Source of the DNA: Rhodobacteraceae bacterium D3-12
Lineage (GTDB): Bacteria; Pseudomonadota; Alphaproteobacteria; Rhodobacterales; Rhodobacteraceae
Direction: 5' to 3'
Assembly: GCA_025916135.1 (NCBI GenBank)
Contig: CP104793.1
Span: 1,550,001 to 1,614,000, forward strand
Length of the DNA stretch: 64,000 nt
Below are positions 27,133-36,483 of this stretch, piece after piece. Both the position numbers and the translations under genes were made by a program. Below the pieces are notes generated by a model, which had not been told where the DNA came from, made no database searches, and worked only from the letters and a program-made list of their open reading frames with translations. The first letter of the stretch is position 1; every line of letters starts with the position of its first letter.

Positions 27133-28008
27133 ATGCAGTCAAAAGTAGCGGCGGTCACCATGGTGCGCGACGATTTGTTTTTCCTGCGCGCATGGTTGCA
27201 CCACTATGGCGAGGTGCTGGGCCGCGAGAATTGTTACATCGTCAACCACGGGCGCGGCGAGGCGGTGGCCGACCTTGCCACGGGGTGCAATATCATCGGC
27301 ATTCCGGGCGATCCGCACAAGAATTTCGACATGAAACGCTGGCGGTTTTTGAACAACGTGGTGATGGGGCTTAGGTCGTATTATGACCATGTGGTTGTCG
27401 GCGATGTGGATGAATTGGTGGTGGTTGATCCGGCCAGCGGCAAGAGCCTGCTGGAGTATCTCTGGGACGCGCCGATCCGGCGGGTTTTGACGCCGCTGGG
27501 ATTGGAAGTGATCCACCGGATTGATGTGGAGCCGGAGGCGGTGGAGGGCCGGATTTTGGGGCCACGGCGGCATGTGCGGCTGGCGCCGCATTATTCCAAG
27601 CCCTGCGTCGTATCGGTGGGCACCAAGATCGCGCGGGGCGGGCATTACACGCAATATGGCAAGCTGTTTGCGCCGGATGATTTATACCTGTTTCATCTGA
27701 AATTCTGTGATTTCCCCGAATATGTGGCGGCGATGAACCGGCGCAATGCAGTGACCCAAGAGATCGGCGGCGGGGTCAAGGAAACCGCCATCGGGCGCCA
27801 TTGGTTTGCCGAGGCACGGGGCGAGGACCGCGCCGAGTTCGAGGCATTTGCCGAGCTGGATTTCATCGAAGGCTTTGACATGGAGCCTTACCGCGCGCGG
27901 ATGCGCGACACGTTCGGCAAGCGCGGCGACACCGGGTTTTTCGAGTTCGACCGGCCGGAATACGGCTTGCAATTCGAGCTGCCCGAACGGTTTTACGGTG
28001 TGTTCTGA
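27133..28008 (+). CDS. Glycosyltransferase family 2-like protein (Glyco_tranf_2_4 type)
   Basis: 291 residues. The start VAAVTMVRDDLFFLRAWLHH is typical of the Glyco_tranf_2_4 group. VVVGDVDELVVVDP carries the DxD nucleotide-sugar/metal motif near residue 95. A domain rich in aromatic residues follows. Soluble, with no membrane segment. It is divergent from the sulfotransferase-like gene, and the neighbourhood suggests surface polysaccharide modification. Confidence 0.78.
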   Translation: MQSKVAAVTMVRDDLFFLRAWLHHYGEVLGRENCYIVNHGRGEAVADLATGCNIIGIPGDPHKNFDMKRWRFLNNVVMGLRSYYDHVVVGDVDELVVVDPASGKSLLEYLWDAPIRRVLTPLGLEVIHRIDVEPEAVEGRILGPRRHVRLAPHYSKPCVVSVGTKIARGGHYTQYGKLFAPDDLYLFHLKFCDFPEYVAAMNRRNAVTQEIGGGVKETAIGRHWFAEARGEDRAEFEAFAELDFIEGFDMEPYRARMRDTFGKRGDTGFFEFDRPEYGLQFELPERFYGVF

Positions 28009-28017
28009 GGGGGGCGG

Positions 28018-28061
28018 TTTTTCGTGACGAAAAACAGGCCGAAATCCGTGACGGATTTCGG
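28018..28061. repeat. Two adjacent perfect palindromes centred on GTGAC
   Basis: The first, 28018-28034, has arms TTTTTCGT/ACGAAAAA around a single G. The second, 28039-28061, has arms CCGAAATCCGT/ACGGATTTCGG around a single G. They are four bases apart and lie between two convergent genes, so a bidirectional terminator is plausible; the repeated GTGAC core is unusual. Confidence 0.7.
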
Positions 28062-28066
28062 TTGCG

Positions 28067-28231
28067 CTAGTTCTGACGGACCGGGGCAGGGGCGAGCGGT
28101 GTGACCGCGATGTCGGGGGCAAAGCCGAGCTGTCGGGTGAGCGGCGGGCTGTCGAGCGAGAGGTGCAGCATGGCCGCGCCAAGAAAGCCCAATGCGCCGA
28201 AGGTGGCGAGCGTGATGAAGAGCGTTTTCAT
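28067..28231 (-). CDS. Small membrane protein, hypothetical
   Basis: 54 residues from ATG 28231 (AAGGGACA upstream). The N-terminal half is one hydrophobic helix (TLFITLATFGALGFLGAAML) and the rest is a short polar, proline-containing tail. No family is recognised. Confidence 0.45.
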   Translation of the reverse strand: MKTLFITLATFGALGFLGAAMLHLSLDSPPLTRQLGFAPDIAVTPLAPAPVRQN

Positions 28232-28289
28232 GTGTCTGTCCCTTGCGTGATCGGTTGAGCCGATTTGGGGGACAGGGGCCGTGCAAAAC

Positions 28290-28320
28290 AATAACAGCCC
28301 GCGCGTGGCGGGCTGTTATT
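28290..28320 (-). terminator. Terminator of the pdh operon
   Basis: Perfect 13-base-pair stem AATAACAGCCCGC / GCGGGCTGTTATT with a five-base loop, 40 bases after the pdhC stop. On the minus strand it is followed by GTTTTG. It may work in both directions. Confidence 0.75.
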
Positions 28321-28360
28321 CGATATCAGGATGCGTAAGGCGCTGATTTACATTGGTTAA

Positions 28361-29677
28361 TCAGGCGAGCATCAGCATCGGATTTTCAAGGTTATCGACG
28401 ATGGATTGCAACAGTCGCGCGCCCAATGCGCCGTCGATGACGCGGTGATCGACGCTGAGCGTGACGGACATGACCGTGGCAATCGCCAATTCGCCGTCTT
28501 CGCCGACGATCGGTTTTTTCACGCCTGCGCCAACGGCGAGGATTGCGCCGTGGGGCGGGTTGATGACCGCGTCGAAATTGTCGATGCCGAACATGCCCAA
28601 GTTGGAGATCGCGAAGCTGCCGCCTTGGTATTCATGCGGCGCGAGTTTGCGGTCGCGCGCACGGGTGGCGAGGTCTTTCATCTCGGCGGAGAGGGCCGAG
28701 AGGGACTTCATCTCGGCGTCTTTCAGAACCGGTGTGAACAGCCCGCCGTCGATGGCGACGGCCACGGCCACATCCGAGGGTTTGAGTTTGAACATCCGGT
28801 CGCCGGCCCAGACGGCGTTGGCGTCTGGCACCTCTTGCAGGGCCAGCGCGGAGGCCTTGATGATGAAGTCATTGACCGAGAGTTTCACGCCGCGCGACTC
28901 GAGCTGTTTGTTGAGCTGCGAGCGGAATTTCAGCAGCGCGTCGAGCTTGATGTCGCGGCGCAGGTAGAAATGCGGGATGGTTTGCTTGGCTTCGGTCAGG
29001 CGAGCGGCGATGGTTTTGCGCATGCCGTCGAGGGGGATTTCTTCGTACTCGCGGTCGCCATACATCTTGGCCACGGCATCGGCGCTGGCCGATTGGGGCG
29101 CGGCGGCGGGGGCCAGTCCTGTGGGCGCGGTGGATTTGGCGGGCGCCGGAGCGTCGCTTGCTTTGGCGCTTTCCACGTCGGCTTTGACGATGCGGCCTTT
29201 GGGGCCGGAGCCGGTGATCTGGCTCAGGTCGAGGCCCTTGTCGGCGGCGATGCGGCGTGCCAGTGGCGAGGCGAAGATGCGCGTGCCATCGGCGGATTTC
29301 GGGGCTGCGGGGGCTGGCGTGTCGGATTTGGCGGGGGCCGGTGCGGCCTCGGCTGTTTCCTCGTCGTCAGAGGCGCTGTTACTGGCGGGGGCAGCGGCGG
29401 GGCTGCTTGTCTCGCCAATGTCATCAGCGCTTTCGCCGTCTTCGAGCAGAACGGCGATGACGGTGTTGACCTTGACGTTCTCAGAGCCTTCGGAAACGAG
29501 GATCTTGCCGATCACCCCTTCGTCGACCGCTTCGAATTCCATCGTGGCCTTGTCGGTTTCGATCTCGGCCAGAAGGTCGCCGGATTGCACTGTGTCGCCT
29601 TCCTTGACCAACCATTTGGCGAGGGTGCCTTCCTCCATCGTGGGGGAGAGGGCGGGCATGAGGATTTCTGTGGGCAT
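28361..29677 (-). CDS. pdhC: Pyruvate dehydrogenase E2, dihydrolipoamide acetyltransferase
   Basis: 438 residues. N-terminal lipoyl domain with the lipoylated lysine in [10 protein letters not shown] (about residue 43), an Ala/Pro linker, a peripheral subunit-binding domain ([20 protein letters not shown]), a second linker, and the catalytic domain with the active-site [14 protein letters not shown]. It transfers acetyl groups to CoA and forms the core of the complex. AAGGAGACC lies eight bases before ATG 29677. Last gene of pdhA-pdhB-pdhC. Confidence 0.96.
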   Translation of the reverse strand: MPTEILMPALSPTMEEGTLAKWLVKEGDTVQSGDLLAEIETDKATMEFEAVDEGVIGKILVSEGSENVKVNTVIAVLLEDGESADDIGETSSPAAAPASNSASDDEETAEAAPAPAKSDTPAPAAPKSADGTRIFASPLARRIAADKGLDLSQITGSGPKGRIVKADVESAKASDAPAPAKSTAPTGLAPAAAPQSASADAVAKMYGDREYEEIPLDGMRKTIAARLTEAKQTIPHFYLRRDIKLDALLKFRSQLNKQLESRGVKLSVNDFIIKASALALQEVPDANAVWAGDRMFKLKPSDVAVAVAIDGGLFTPVLKDAEMKSLSALSAEMKDLATRARDRKLAPHEYQGGSFAISNLGMFGIDNFDAVINPPHGAILAVGAGVKKPIVGEDGELAIATVMSVTLSVDHRVIDGALGARLLQSIVDNLENPMLMLA

Positions 29678-29690
29678 GGCCTTGGTCTCC

Positions 29691-31068
29691 TTAGCGATAG
29701 GTCACTTGTTTCACGGCGGCGATAACCTCGTCCGTGGTGACAAGCGCGTGTTTTTCGAGGTTGGCGGCATAGGGCATTGGCACGTCCGCCACAGCAGTTG
29801 ATCACCGGCGCGTCGAGGTAGTCAAACGCGCGTTCCATGATCGTGGCCGAGAGGTGGTTGCCGATGGAGGCGACGGGCCAGCCCTCTTCGACGGTGACGC
29901 AGCGGTTGGTTTTCATCACGCTGGCGAGCACCGTGTCGTAATCGAGCGGGCGCAGGGTGCGCAGGTCGATGACCTCGGCCGAGATGCCGTCTTCGGCGAG
30001 CTTGTCGGCGGCTTCGAGCGCGTATTGCATGCCGATGCCGAAGCTGACGATGGTGACGTCTGAGCCCTCGCGCCAGATGCGGGCCTTGCCGAAGGGCACG
30101 GTGAAATCATCCATCACAGGCACGTCGAAGGAACGGCCATAGAGGATTTCGTTTTCAAGGAAAATCACCGGGTTCGGGTCACGGATGGCGGTTTTCATCA
30201 GGCCCTTATAGTCGGAGGCCGAATAGGGCATGACCACCTTGAGGCCGGGCACCTGCGCATACCACGCGGCGTAGTCTTGGGAGTGCTGCGCACCGACGCG
30301 GGCGGCGGCACCGTTGGGGCCGCGGAACACCATGGGCGCGCCCATCTGGCCGCCGGACATATAGAGCGTCTTGGCGGCGGAGTTGATGATCTGGTCAATC
30401 GCCTGCATGGCGAAGTTGAAGGTCATAAACTCGACAATCGGCTTCAACCCGCCAAAGGCCGCGCCGACGCCGATCCCGGCAAATCCGTGTTCGGTGATCG
30501 GCGTGTCGATCACGCGTTTGGGGCCGAATTCATCGAGCATCCCTTGGCTGATCTTGTAGGCGCCTTGGTATTCGGCGACTTCCTCGCCCATGATAAAGAC
30601 GGTGTCGTCGCGGCGCATTTCCTCGGACATGCCATCGCGCAGGGCCTCGCGGACGGTTTGCTGTTTGACCTCGGTGCCTTCGGGCCAGTCGGGTTCGACC
30701 GGCTTGGATTCGATCTTGGCGGGAGCGGCGGGGGCCGATGAGGCCGGGGCAGCATCCGCCGCAGGCGCGGGGGCCGAGGCGGGGGCTGCACCGCTGCTGG
30801 CGCTGTCGATCGCGGAGGCGTCTTCGCCCTCTTCCAGAAGGATGGCGATGGCGGTGTTCACCTTGACGTTTTCACTGCCTTCTTCGATGAGGATTTTGCC
30901 GATGACGCCTTCGTCAACGGCTTCGAATTCCATCGTGGCCTTGTCGGTTTCGATCTCGGCCATGATGTCACCAGAGGCGACGGTGTCACCTTCTTTGACC
31001 AGCCATTTGGCGAGCGTGCCTTCTTCCATTGTGGGCGAGAGGGCGGGCATGAGAATTTCGGTTGCCAT
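29691..31068 (-). CDS. pdhB: Pyruvate dehydrogenase E1 beta with N-terminal lipoyl domain, frameshift near 3' end
   Basis: The first 80 residues are a lipoyl domain nearly identical to that of PdhC. An Ala/Pro linker and the E1-beta transketolase fold ([13 protein letters not shown] ... [14 protein letters not shown]) follow. After DAPVINC the frame is lost at about 29784-29791. The correct continuation [20 protein letters not shown] lies in another frame and ends at TAA 29691. Inserting a GC pair, or removing one base, restores about 459 residues. As written, the frame would run on to 29512 and give a false 518-residue product overlapping pdhC. Confidence 0.92.
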
Positions 31069-31071
31069 GGA

Positions 31072-32082
31072 TCAAGCCTCCTGCGGAATTTCGGTTGCGT
31101 AAATGTCGGTCCAAAGCACATCAAGATGCGGCTCGGGGCTTTCTTTGGCGAACTCGGCGCTGTCGTTGACGACGCTTTTGATCTCTTTGTCGATCGCCTT
31201 GAGGTCGTCTTCGGTGGCGTGTTTGCCGGCCAGAAGCATCTCGCGGACATGTTCGATACAGTCGGATTTCTCGCGGATTTTCTGCACCTCTTCGCGGGTG
31301 CGGTATTTGGCCGGGTCCGACATCGAGTGGCCGCGATAGCGGTAGGTCATGACTTCGAGGATGTAGGGGCCTTTGCCGGCGCGGCAATGCGCCACCGCCT
31401 TTTCGCCCGCCGCCTTGACCGCCAGCACATCCATGCCGTCAACCGCTTCGCCGGGGATGCCAAAGGCAATGCCGCGGGTGTGGATGTCGGGCGAGGAGGT
31501 GGAGCGCTGTTGCGAGGTGCCCATGGCGTATTTGTTGTTCTCGATCACAAAGATCACCGGCAGATCCCAAAGCGCGGCCATGTTGAAGGTTTCATAAACC
31601 TGGCCCTGATTGGCAGCGCCATCGCCGAAATAGGTGAAGGTCACGCGCTTGTTGTCGTTATACTTGTCAGCAAAGGCGAGGCCCGCGCCGAGCGGCACCT
31701 GTGCGGCGACAATGCCGTGGCCACCGTAGAAATGCTTCTCTTTGCTGAACATATGCATCGAGCCGCCTTTGCCCTTGGAATAGCCCCCCTCACGCCCGGT
31801 GAGTTCGGCCATGACGCCGTTCGGGTCCATGCCACAGGCCAGCATATGGCCGTGATCGCGGTAGGAGGTGACGCGTTTGTCGCCCTCTTCGGCGCAGGCT
31901 TCGAGGCCGACGACGACCGCTTCCTGACCGATGTAGAGGTGGCAGAACCCGCCGATCAGCCCCATGCCGTAGAGTTGTCCTGCTTTTTCTTCGAATCGCC
32001 GGATGAGCAGCATATCGCGATAATGCGCTTTGAGTTCATCACCCGAAGTATTTGATTTCTTGGTGGTTTTCTTAGCGGCCAT
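31072..32082 (-). CDS. pdhA: Pyruvate dehydrogenase E1 alpha
   Basis: 336 residues. It binds thiamine diphosphate and decarboxylates pyruvate together with PdhB. The ThDP motif GDGAANQGQVYETFNMAALWDLP is complete, and the phosphorylation-loop-like region YRYRGHSMSDPAKYR is present. First gene of the operon; GGGAGGGGCG lies before the ATG. A 14-base palindrome is found 30 bases upstream. Confidence 0.97.
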   Translation of the reverse strand: MAAKKTTKKSNTSGDELKAHYRDMLLIRRFEEKAGQLYGMGLIGGFCHLYIGQEAVVVGLEACAEEGDKRVTSYRDHGHMLACGMDPNGVMAELTGREGGYSKGKGGSMHMFSKEKHFYGGHGIVAAQVPLGAGLAFADKYNDNKRVTFTYFGDGAANQGQVYETFNMAALWDLPVIFVIENNKYAMGTSQQRSTSSPDIHTRGIAFGIPGEAVDGMDVLAVKAAGEKAVAHCRAGKGPYILEVMTYRYRGHSMSDPAKYRTREEVQKIREKSDCIEHVREMLLAGKHATEDDLKAIDKEIKSVVNDSAEFAKESPEPHLDVLWTDIYATEIPQEA

Positions 32083-32111
32083 AGTGTCGCCCCTCCCAGT
32101 CGAAGAAAGTG

Positions 32112-32125
32112 GTTTAACGTTAAAC
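32112..32125. promoter_or_regulatory. Perfect palindrome GTTTAACGTTAAAC in the pdh promoter region
   Basis: A 14-base perfect inverted repeat 30-43 bases upstream of pdhA, in an AT-rich stretch that should contain the promoter. It is a candidate operator for a regulator of pyruvate metabolism. No regulator gene is adjacent. Confidence 0.5.
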
Positions 32126-32216
32126 TATTAAATACAACATTCCGTTGCGTCATGCGAGGGGTAATTGTCAGTGGCGGGGTGTCGCACGGGTGCGGTAAAG
32201 GAAAACAAGGGGTGTT

Positions 32217-33068
32217 ATGCCCCTGTGTTGTGTCAGGGGTATGATGAAAACACCGTTTGATGGGGAACTCGCCCAGCAGATTGCGGCGGCTTATGGAATG
32301 GTGCGCGCGTCGGTGTCGCGCCAGCTTGAGGTGTGCCTGTGCCCGATGTGCATGACCGAGGAGGCCCGGCGCGAGATCATCGCAACGCCGATGCGCGAGA
32401 TGCCGGCGGCGTTGATCCGCGACTATTCCAATTCAGCGCATGGGGTGCCGCGTGATCTGGATGATCTGGCGGTGTTTTTGCCACGCTACATGGAATTGAT
32501 CGCCGCGCAGGACGAGGTTGATGATGTGGGCGTCGGTGCGGAGCTGTTGCGATTTGGCGATGCCCGGCGGGCAGGCGGGTTTCCGGCAGAGGCGCTGGCG
32601 CAGGTCTATGACCGCTGGGCGCGGCTTGTGGTGTTGGCCTGTGGTTGGGCCGAGGCGCAGGGCGATGAGGAGGCCATGCTGTCGCCGCAATATCTGTTTG
32701 CGATGTTGCCTGCCGGGGGTGTTCCGGCGGCGGTGGTCACCGGGGCGCTGGAGGCGTTATTCGCGCTGCCGGATGTGGGCGGCACGGCGATGGCGCAGAT
32801 GTTGAACGGGTTGGGGCATGCCGCGCGGCGGGGGCGGTTGGACATGTTTGCCATGCGCTATGTCCCGGCGAAAGAGCGCGAGGCGCTGGCGCAGTGGCTT
32901 GGCGCTTGGTGTCTGTCGCCTGCGGTTGAGGAATTGTTGAGCGATCCGGGATTTGCGCCGCTGCTGCCGTTGGAGTTCTGGCGTGAGCGTGCCGGGATTA
33001 TGCGCGGGTTGGTCACGCGCCGGGGCGGGGCGTTGAGCGGCGACGATCTTGGCCCCGTCGAGCGCTAG
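32217..33068 (+). CDS. Hypothetical protein with N-terminal CxCPxC
   Basis: Up to 283 residues. The start is uncertain: ATG 32217, 32241 and 32244 each have an AGGGG nearby. A cysteine cluster CLCPMC appears about residue 40, followed by a largely helical body. No family is recognised. It is divergent from pdhA and convergent with the FtsB-like gene. A metal site is possible but only three cysteines are close together. Confidence 0.6.
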   Translation: MPLCCVRGMMKTPFDGELAQQIAAAYGMVRASVSRQLEVCLCPMCMTEEARREIIATPMREMPAALIRDYSNSAHGVPRDLDDLAVFLPRYMELIAAQDEVDDVGVGAELLRFGDARRAGGFPAEALAQVYDRWARLVVLACGWAEAQGDEEAMLSPQYLFAMLPAGGVPAAVVTGALEALFALPDVGGTAMAQMLNGLGHAARRGRLDMFAMRYVPAKEREALAQWLGAWCLSPAVEELLSDPGFAPLLPLEFWRERAGIMRGLVTRRGGALSGDDLGPVER

Positions 33069-33083
33069 CGTAAGGGGGGTGGT

Positions 33084-33395
33084 TTAGCGGATGACAATTT
33101 CGTCGGCGCGAATGAGGCCCAGCACATCGCGGGCCTGTTGGTCGAGCAGGTCGAGGTCAAGATAGCTGTCCGAGAGCCGCTGTGTGAGGTTTTCCATGCG
33201 CGCGACTTCGGCGTCGAGTTGAGCGAGTTGGGCGGCGAGTTCGGCGCTTTCGGCTTTGATCTCGGCGCGGCGGAAGAGGCCATAGTCGCCTTGGACAGCC
33301 GCGAAGGTAAAATAGAGCCCAAGGGCAAACGCCACAGCAAAAAACACCATGCCACCCAATGCGGGTCGATAGGTTCGTGCCAGTTGCAGTTTCAT
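33084..33395 (-). CDS. ftsB: FtsB/DivIC-like septum formation initiator
   Basis: 103 residues. One membrane helix (GGMVFFAVAFALGLYFTFA) is followed by a coiled coil (about 40-75, rich in heptad-spaced Leu/Ala) and the family's C-terminal aspartate-rich DLDLLDQQARDVLG. FtsB forms the FtsQ-FtsB-FtsL divisome subcomplex in the periplasm. Location upstream of the pdh genes is common in alphaproteobacteria. Confidence 0.82.
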   Translation of the reverse strand: MKLQLARTYRPALGGMVFFAVAFALGLYFTFAAVQGDYGLFRRAEIKAESAELAAQLAQLDAEVARMENLTQRLSDSYLDLDLLDQQARDVLGLIRADEIVIR

Positions 33396-33556
33396 GTGGC
33401 GTGCCGTTCCGTTCGTCGCGGGGCGTTTTCGCCCTCGTTTGCCTCAGTGTCACAGGGGGGTGACGTAAAGAAATTAATGCCACAGGTGATTCGCCATGTG
33501 AATCCCCCTTTTTAAACCTTTCACAATTTGGTCTGATTACAGGGGGAGCGACGAAA

Positions 33557-35178
33557 ATGACACAATCCAAAGCACGCAGCCATTTGCCAACCCATGAGGT
33601 TGAGAACCAGCCAGAGCCGAGGGCGGGGTTTGATCTTTGGTCGAGCGACCCGGTTTTGCGCGAGCATCTGGCCTTGTCGGCGGCCGCGCCCGGCCCGCTG
33701 GCCGAGTACGGCGCGACGATGGGCGGCGCCGAGATGCGCGAGGCGGGGCGCGCGGCCAACCGGCATCCGCCGGAATTGGTGAGCTTTGACCGCTCGGGGC
33801 GCCGGTTGGACGAGGTGCGCTTTCACCCCGGTTATCACGCATTGATGCGGGCCGGGATCGGCGCGGGGATGTCCGCCGCCGCATGGGATGGCACGCCGGG
33901 CGGGCATTCGCAGCACGCCGCCCTGTGTTACATGACAAGCCAGATCGAGCCGGGGGTGACCTGTCCGCTGGTGATGAGCTATGCGGCGGTGCCGGCGTTG
34001 GCGGCTGATCCGGGGTTGGCGTCGGTCTGGGGGCCGAAGTTGGTGTCGCGGGACTATGACAGCGCCTGTGCCCCGGTGGGCGACAAGCGCGGCGTGACGC
34101 TGGGCATGGCCATGACGGAAAAGCAGGGCGGCTCGGACGTGCGGGCCAACACGACGGTGGCCACGCCAGAGGGCGAGGCGTATCGGCTGCGCGGGCACAA
34201 GTGGTTCTGCTCGGCGCCGATGTCGGACGGGTTTTTGACGCTGGCACAGGCGCCGGGGGGCTCACGTGTTTTCTGGTGCCAAGGTGGCTTGAGGGCGAGC
34301 GCAATGCGATCCACCTCATGCGGCTGAAATACAAGCTGGGCAATCGCGCGAACGCCAGTTCTGAGATCGAATACCACGACGCGATTGCCTTTCGCTTGGG
34401 CGCGGAAGGCGCGGGCGTGAAAACGATCATCGAGATGGTGCATCACACGCGGCTGTCGACGTCGATTGCGCCGGCGGGGTTGATGCGCGGCGCCTTGGCC
34501 GAGGCGGTGTGGTGGGTCAAGGGGCGCAGCGCGTTTCAGCGCCGCTTGATAGATCAGCCGATGATGCGCGCGGTTCTGGCGGATCTTGCGCTTGATTTCG
34601 AGGGCGCGGCGGCGCTGGCGTTTCGATTGGCGCGGGCGTTTGATGGCGCGAGCGAGGGGGATCGCGCGTTTTCGCGGATCGGCGTGGCCTTGGCGAAATT
34701 CCTTGGCAACAAGCTCTGCCCGAATGTGGTTTACGAGGCGATGGAGTGCCTTGGCGGGGTTGGGTACACCGACGACACGCCGCTGCCGATGCTGTTCCGC
34801 GAGACGCCGCTGAATTCGATCTGGGAGGGATCGGGCAACGTGATCTGTCTTGACGTGTTGCGCGCCCTGGCCCGGGATGAAGCGGCGGGCGAGGCGTTGC
34901 GCACCGAGTTGGTCGAGGCAACCGGGGTCAGCCGGGCGTTTGACGCGGCGCTGGTGGCAAATGAGGCGCGCTGGCCGCGTTTGCCCGAAGAGGGCGAGGC
35001 GCGTTGGTTCGTCGAGAGCCTTGCGACCTTGTTGACGGCATCGGTTTTGTTGCGCTTTGCGCCGGCTGCGGTGGGTGAGGCCTATGCCGAGACGCGCCTG
35101 CAACGGGGCGGGCGCGGCCGGGTCTACGGCGCGGTGTCGGGTGTGGACACGGGCGCGATTCTGGAAAGGCTGGGATGA
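33557..35178 (+). CDS. AidB-like acyl-CoA dehydrogenase, frameshifted
   Basis: The first part (ATG 33557, GGGGGAG upstream) runs to LTLAQAPGG and contains the FAD-binding AMTEKQGGSDVRANTT. The second part, in another frame, continues LTCFLVPRWLEGERNAIHLM through the dehydrogenase C-domain with CLGGVGYTDD. One base added to the six-base G run 34255-34260 joins them at AQAPGGLTCFLVPR, giving 540 residues, the size of AidB. AidB proteins bind FAD and DNA and belong to the adaptive alkylation response in E. coli; a metabolic acyl-CoA dehydrogenase role is also possible. The stop overlaps the following thioesterase gene. Confidence 0.87.
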
Positions 35179-35624
35179 TGTTTCAGACCTATGGCGATTA
35201 CGCGGCGCGGGCGCGCGACGGCTTTGCGCGGCAGGCGGCGATGCGCTCGATGGGCATCACGCTTGATGATGTCGCGCCGGGAGAGATGTGGCTGTCGCTG
35301 CCGTTTAACCCCGATTTCACCCAACAGCATGGGTTTTTGCACGCAGGCGTGATCACCACGGCGCTGGATACGGCGGCAGGGTTTGCGGCGCTGACGCTGA
35401 TGCCCGAGGACGCCGGGGTGCTGACGGCAGAGTTGAAAACCTCGCTTATGGCACCGGCGCGGGGGCAGATGTTTACCATTCACGGGCGGGTGGTGAAGCC
35501 GGGGCGCACGTTGATGTTCACCGAAGCCGTGGCGCGAGCGATTGACGGCGAAAACACGCGCGAGATCGCGCGGTTGAGCGCGACGATGGTGGTCGTTCAG
35601 GGGCGCACGGATGTGAAGGGCTGA
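35175..35624 (+). CDS. PaaI-type hotdog thioesterase
   Basis: 149 residues of hotdog fold. The segment QQHGFLHAGVITTALDTAAGFAA holds the HGxxxAG.x.D catalytic pattern of PaaI-like acyl-CoA thioesterases. It starts at ATG 35175 inside the stop of the AidB-like gene (ATGATG), so it is probably co-translated, which suggests both act on one acyl-CoA substrate. Confidence 0.85.
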   Translation: MMFQTYGDYAARARDGFARQAAMRSMGITLDDVAPGEMWLSLPFNPDFTQQHGFLHAGVITTALDTAAGFAALTLMPEDAGVLTAELKTSLMAPARGQMFTIHGRVVKPGRTLMFTEAVARAIDGENTREIARLSATMVVVQGRTDVKG

Positions 35625-35633
35625 AGGCCTAGC

Positions 35634-36411
35634 TTACTTGCGCCAGTAGTTGCGCGTAATGCGCAGCGCCAGCCAGCGCGGGGTGAAGCGCATGCCAAAG
35701 GTGATGAGCTTGTAAAGCAGCCCCGGCACGATCAGCCGCTTGCCCGCCATCGTGGCGCGAAATCCGGTGCGCGCAATCGCCGCCGGATCGGCCATGGGCG
35801 CGACTTTGAGCGCCATGGCGCCCTTGGCGTTGCCTGCGTCGAAAAACCCCGTGTCCGTTGGGCCGGGGCACAGCGCGGTCACGGTGACGCCGGTGTTTTC
35901 AAGGTCAATCGCGGCGGCCTCGCTCAGCGACAGGAGAAAGGCCTTGGAGGCGTGATAGGTGGCCATGCAGGGCCCCGGCATAAAGGCGGCGGAAGAGGCG
36001 ACATTGAGAATGCGCCCGCGCCCTTTGACGGCCATATCGCTCGCCGCGGCGCGCATCAATTCGGTCGCGGCCACGATATTAACGGCCAGCACATTGGATT
36101 GCGCCCCGGCCAGTGCCGGATCTTGAAATGGGCCGTGAATTCCCAGCCCCGCGTTGTTGATCAACAGGGTGATGTCGCGCCCGGCGCTGGCTTTGTCCCA
36201 AAGCGCCGCCGCCGCGCCCGGCTGAGCGAGATCAGCGGGAACCGCAACAACCTCGCGCGCAGTAGTCGCGCGCAACTCTTGCGCGAGGCGCCTCCAACCG
36301 GTCGAGGTTGCGCGCGCTCAGGATCAGGTCAAACCCCGCCCCCGCCGCCTCGCGTGCAAGCTCGGTTCCAATCCCGCCGGTGGCGCCGGTAACAAGGCAG
36401 TATCCGCTCAT
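35634..36411 (-). CDS. Short-chain dehydrogenase/reductase, frameshifted
   Basis: From ATG 36411 the N-terminus reads MSGYCLVTGATGGIGTELAR, with the NAD(P)-binding TGxxxGIG. The frame breaks about 36288-36292 after NLDRLEA and continues in another frame as LAQELRATTAREVVAVP. One base too many, or a missing CG pair, explains it; the repaired protein has about 258 residues. The catalytic Ser region (NVASSAAFMPG) and YHASKAF (YxxxK) are intact. Substrate unknown. Confidence 0.85.
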
Positions 36412-36483
36412 CTCAAACTCCGTTCTGACGGGAAGTATGCCTGTGGAGACCCGCCGCGGCCAGCCCCTTCCCTCAGCTTAAAG

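Noticed and set aside
29512-31068. PdhB as a 518-residue protein running into pdhC
   Set aside because: The last 90 residues are an out-of-frame reading of the pdhB end and pdhC start, caused by the frameshift near 29787; the true stop is at 29691.
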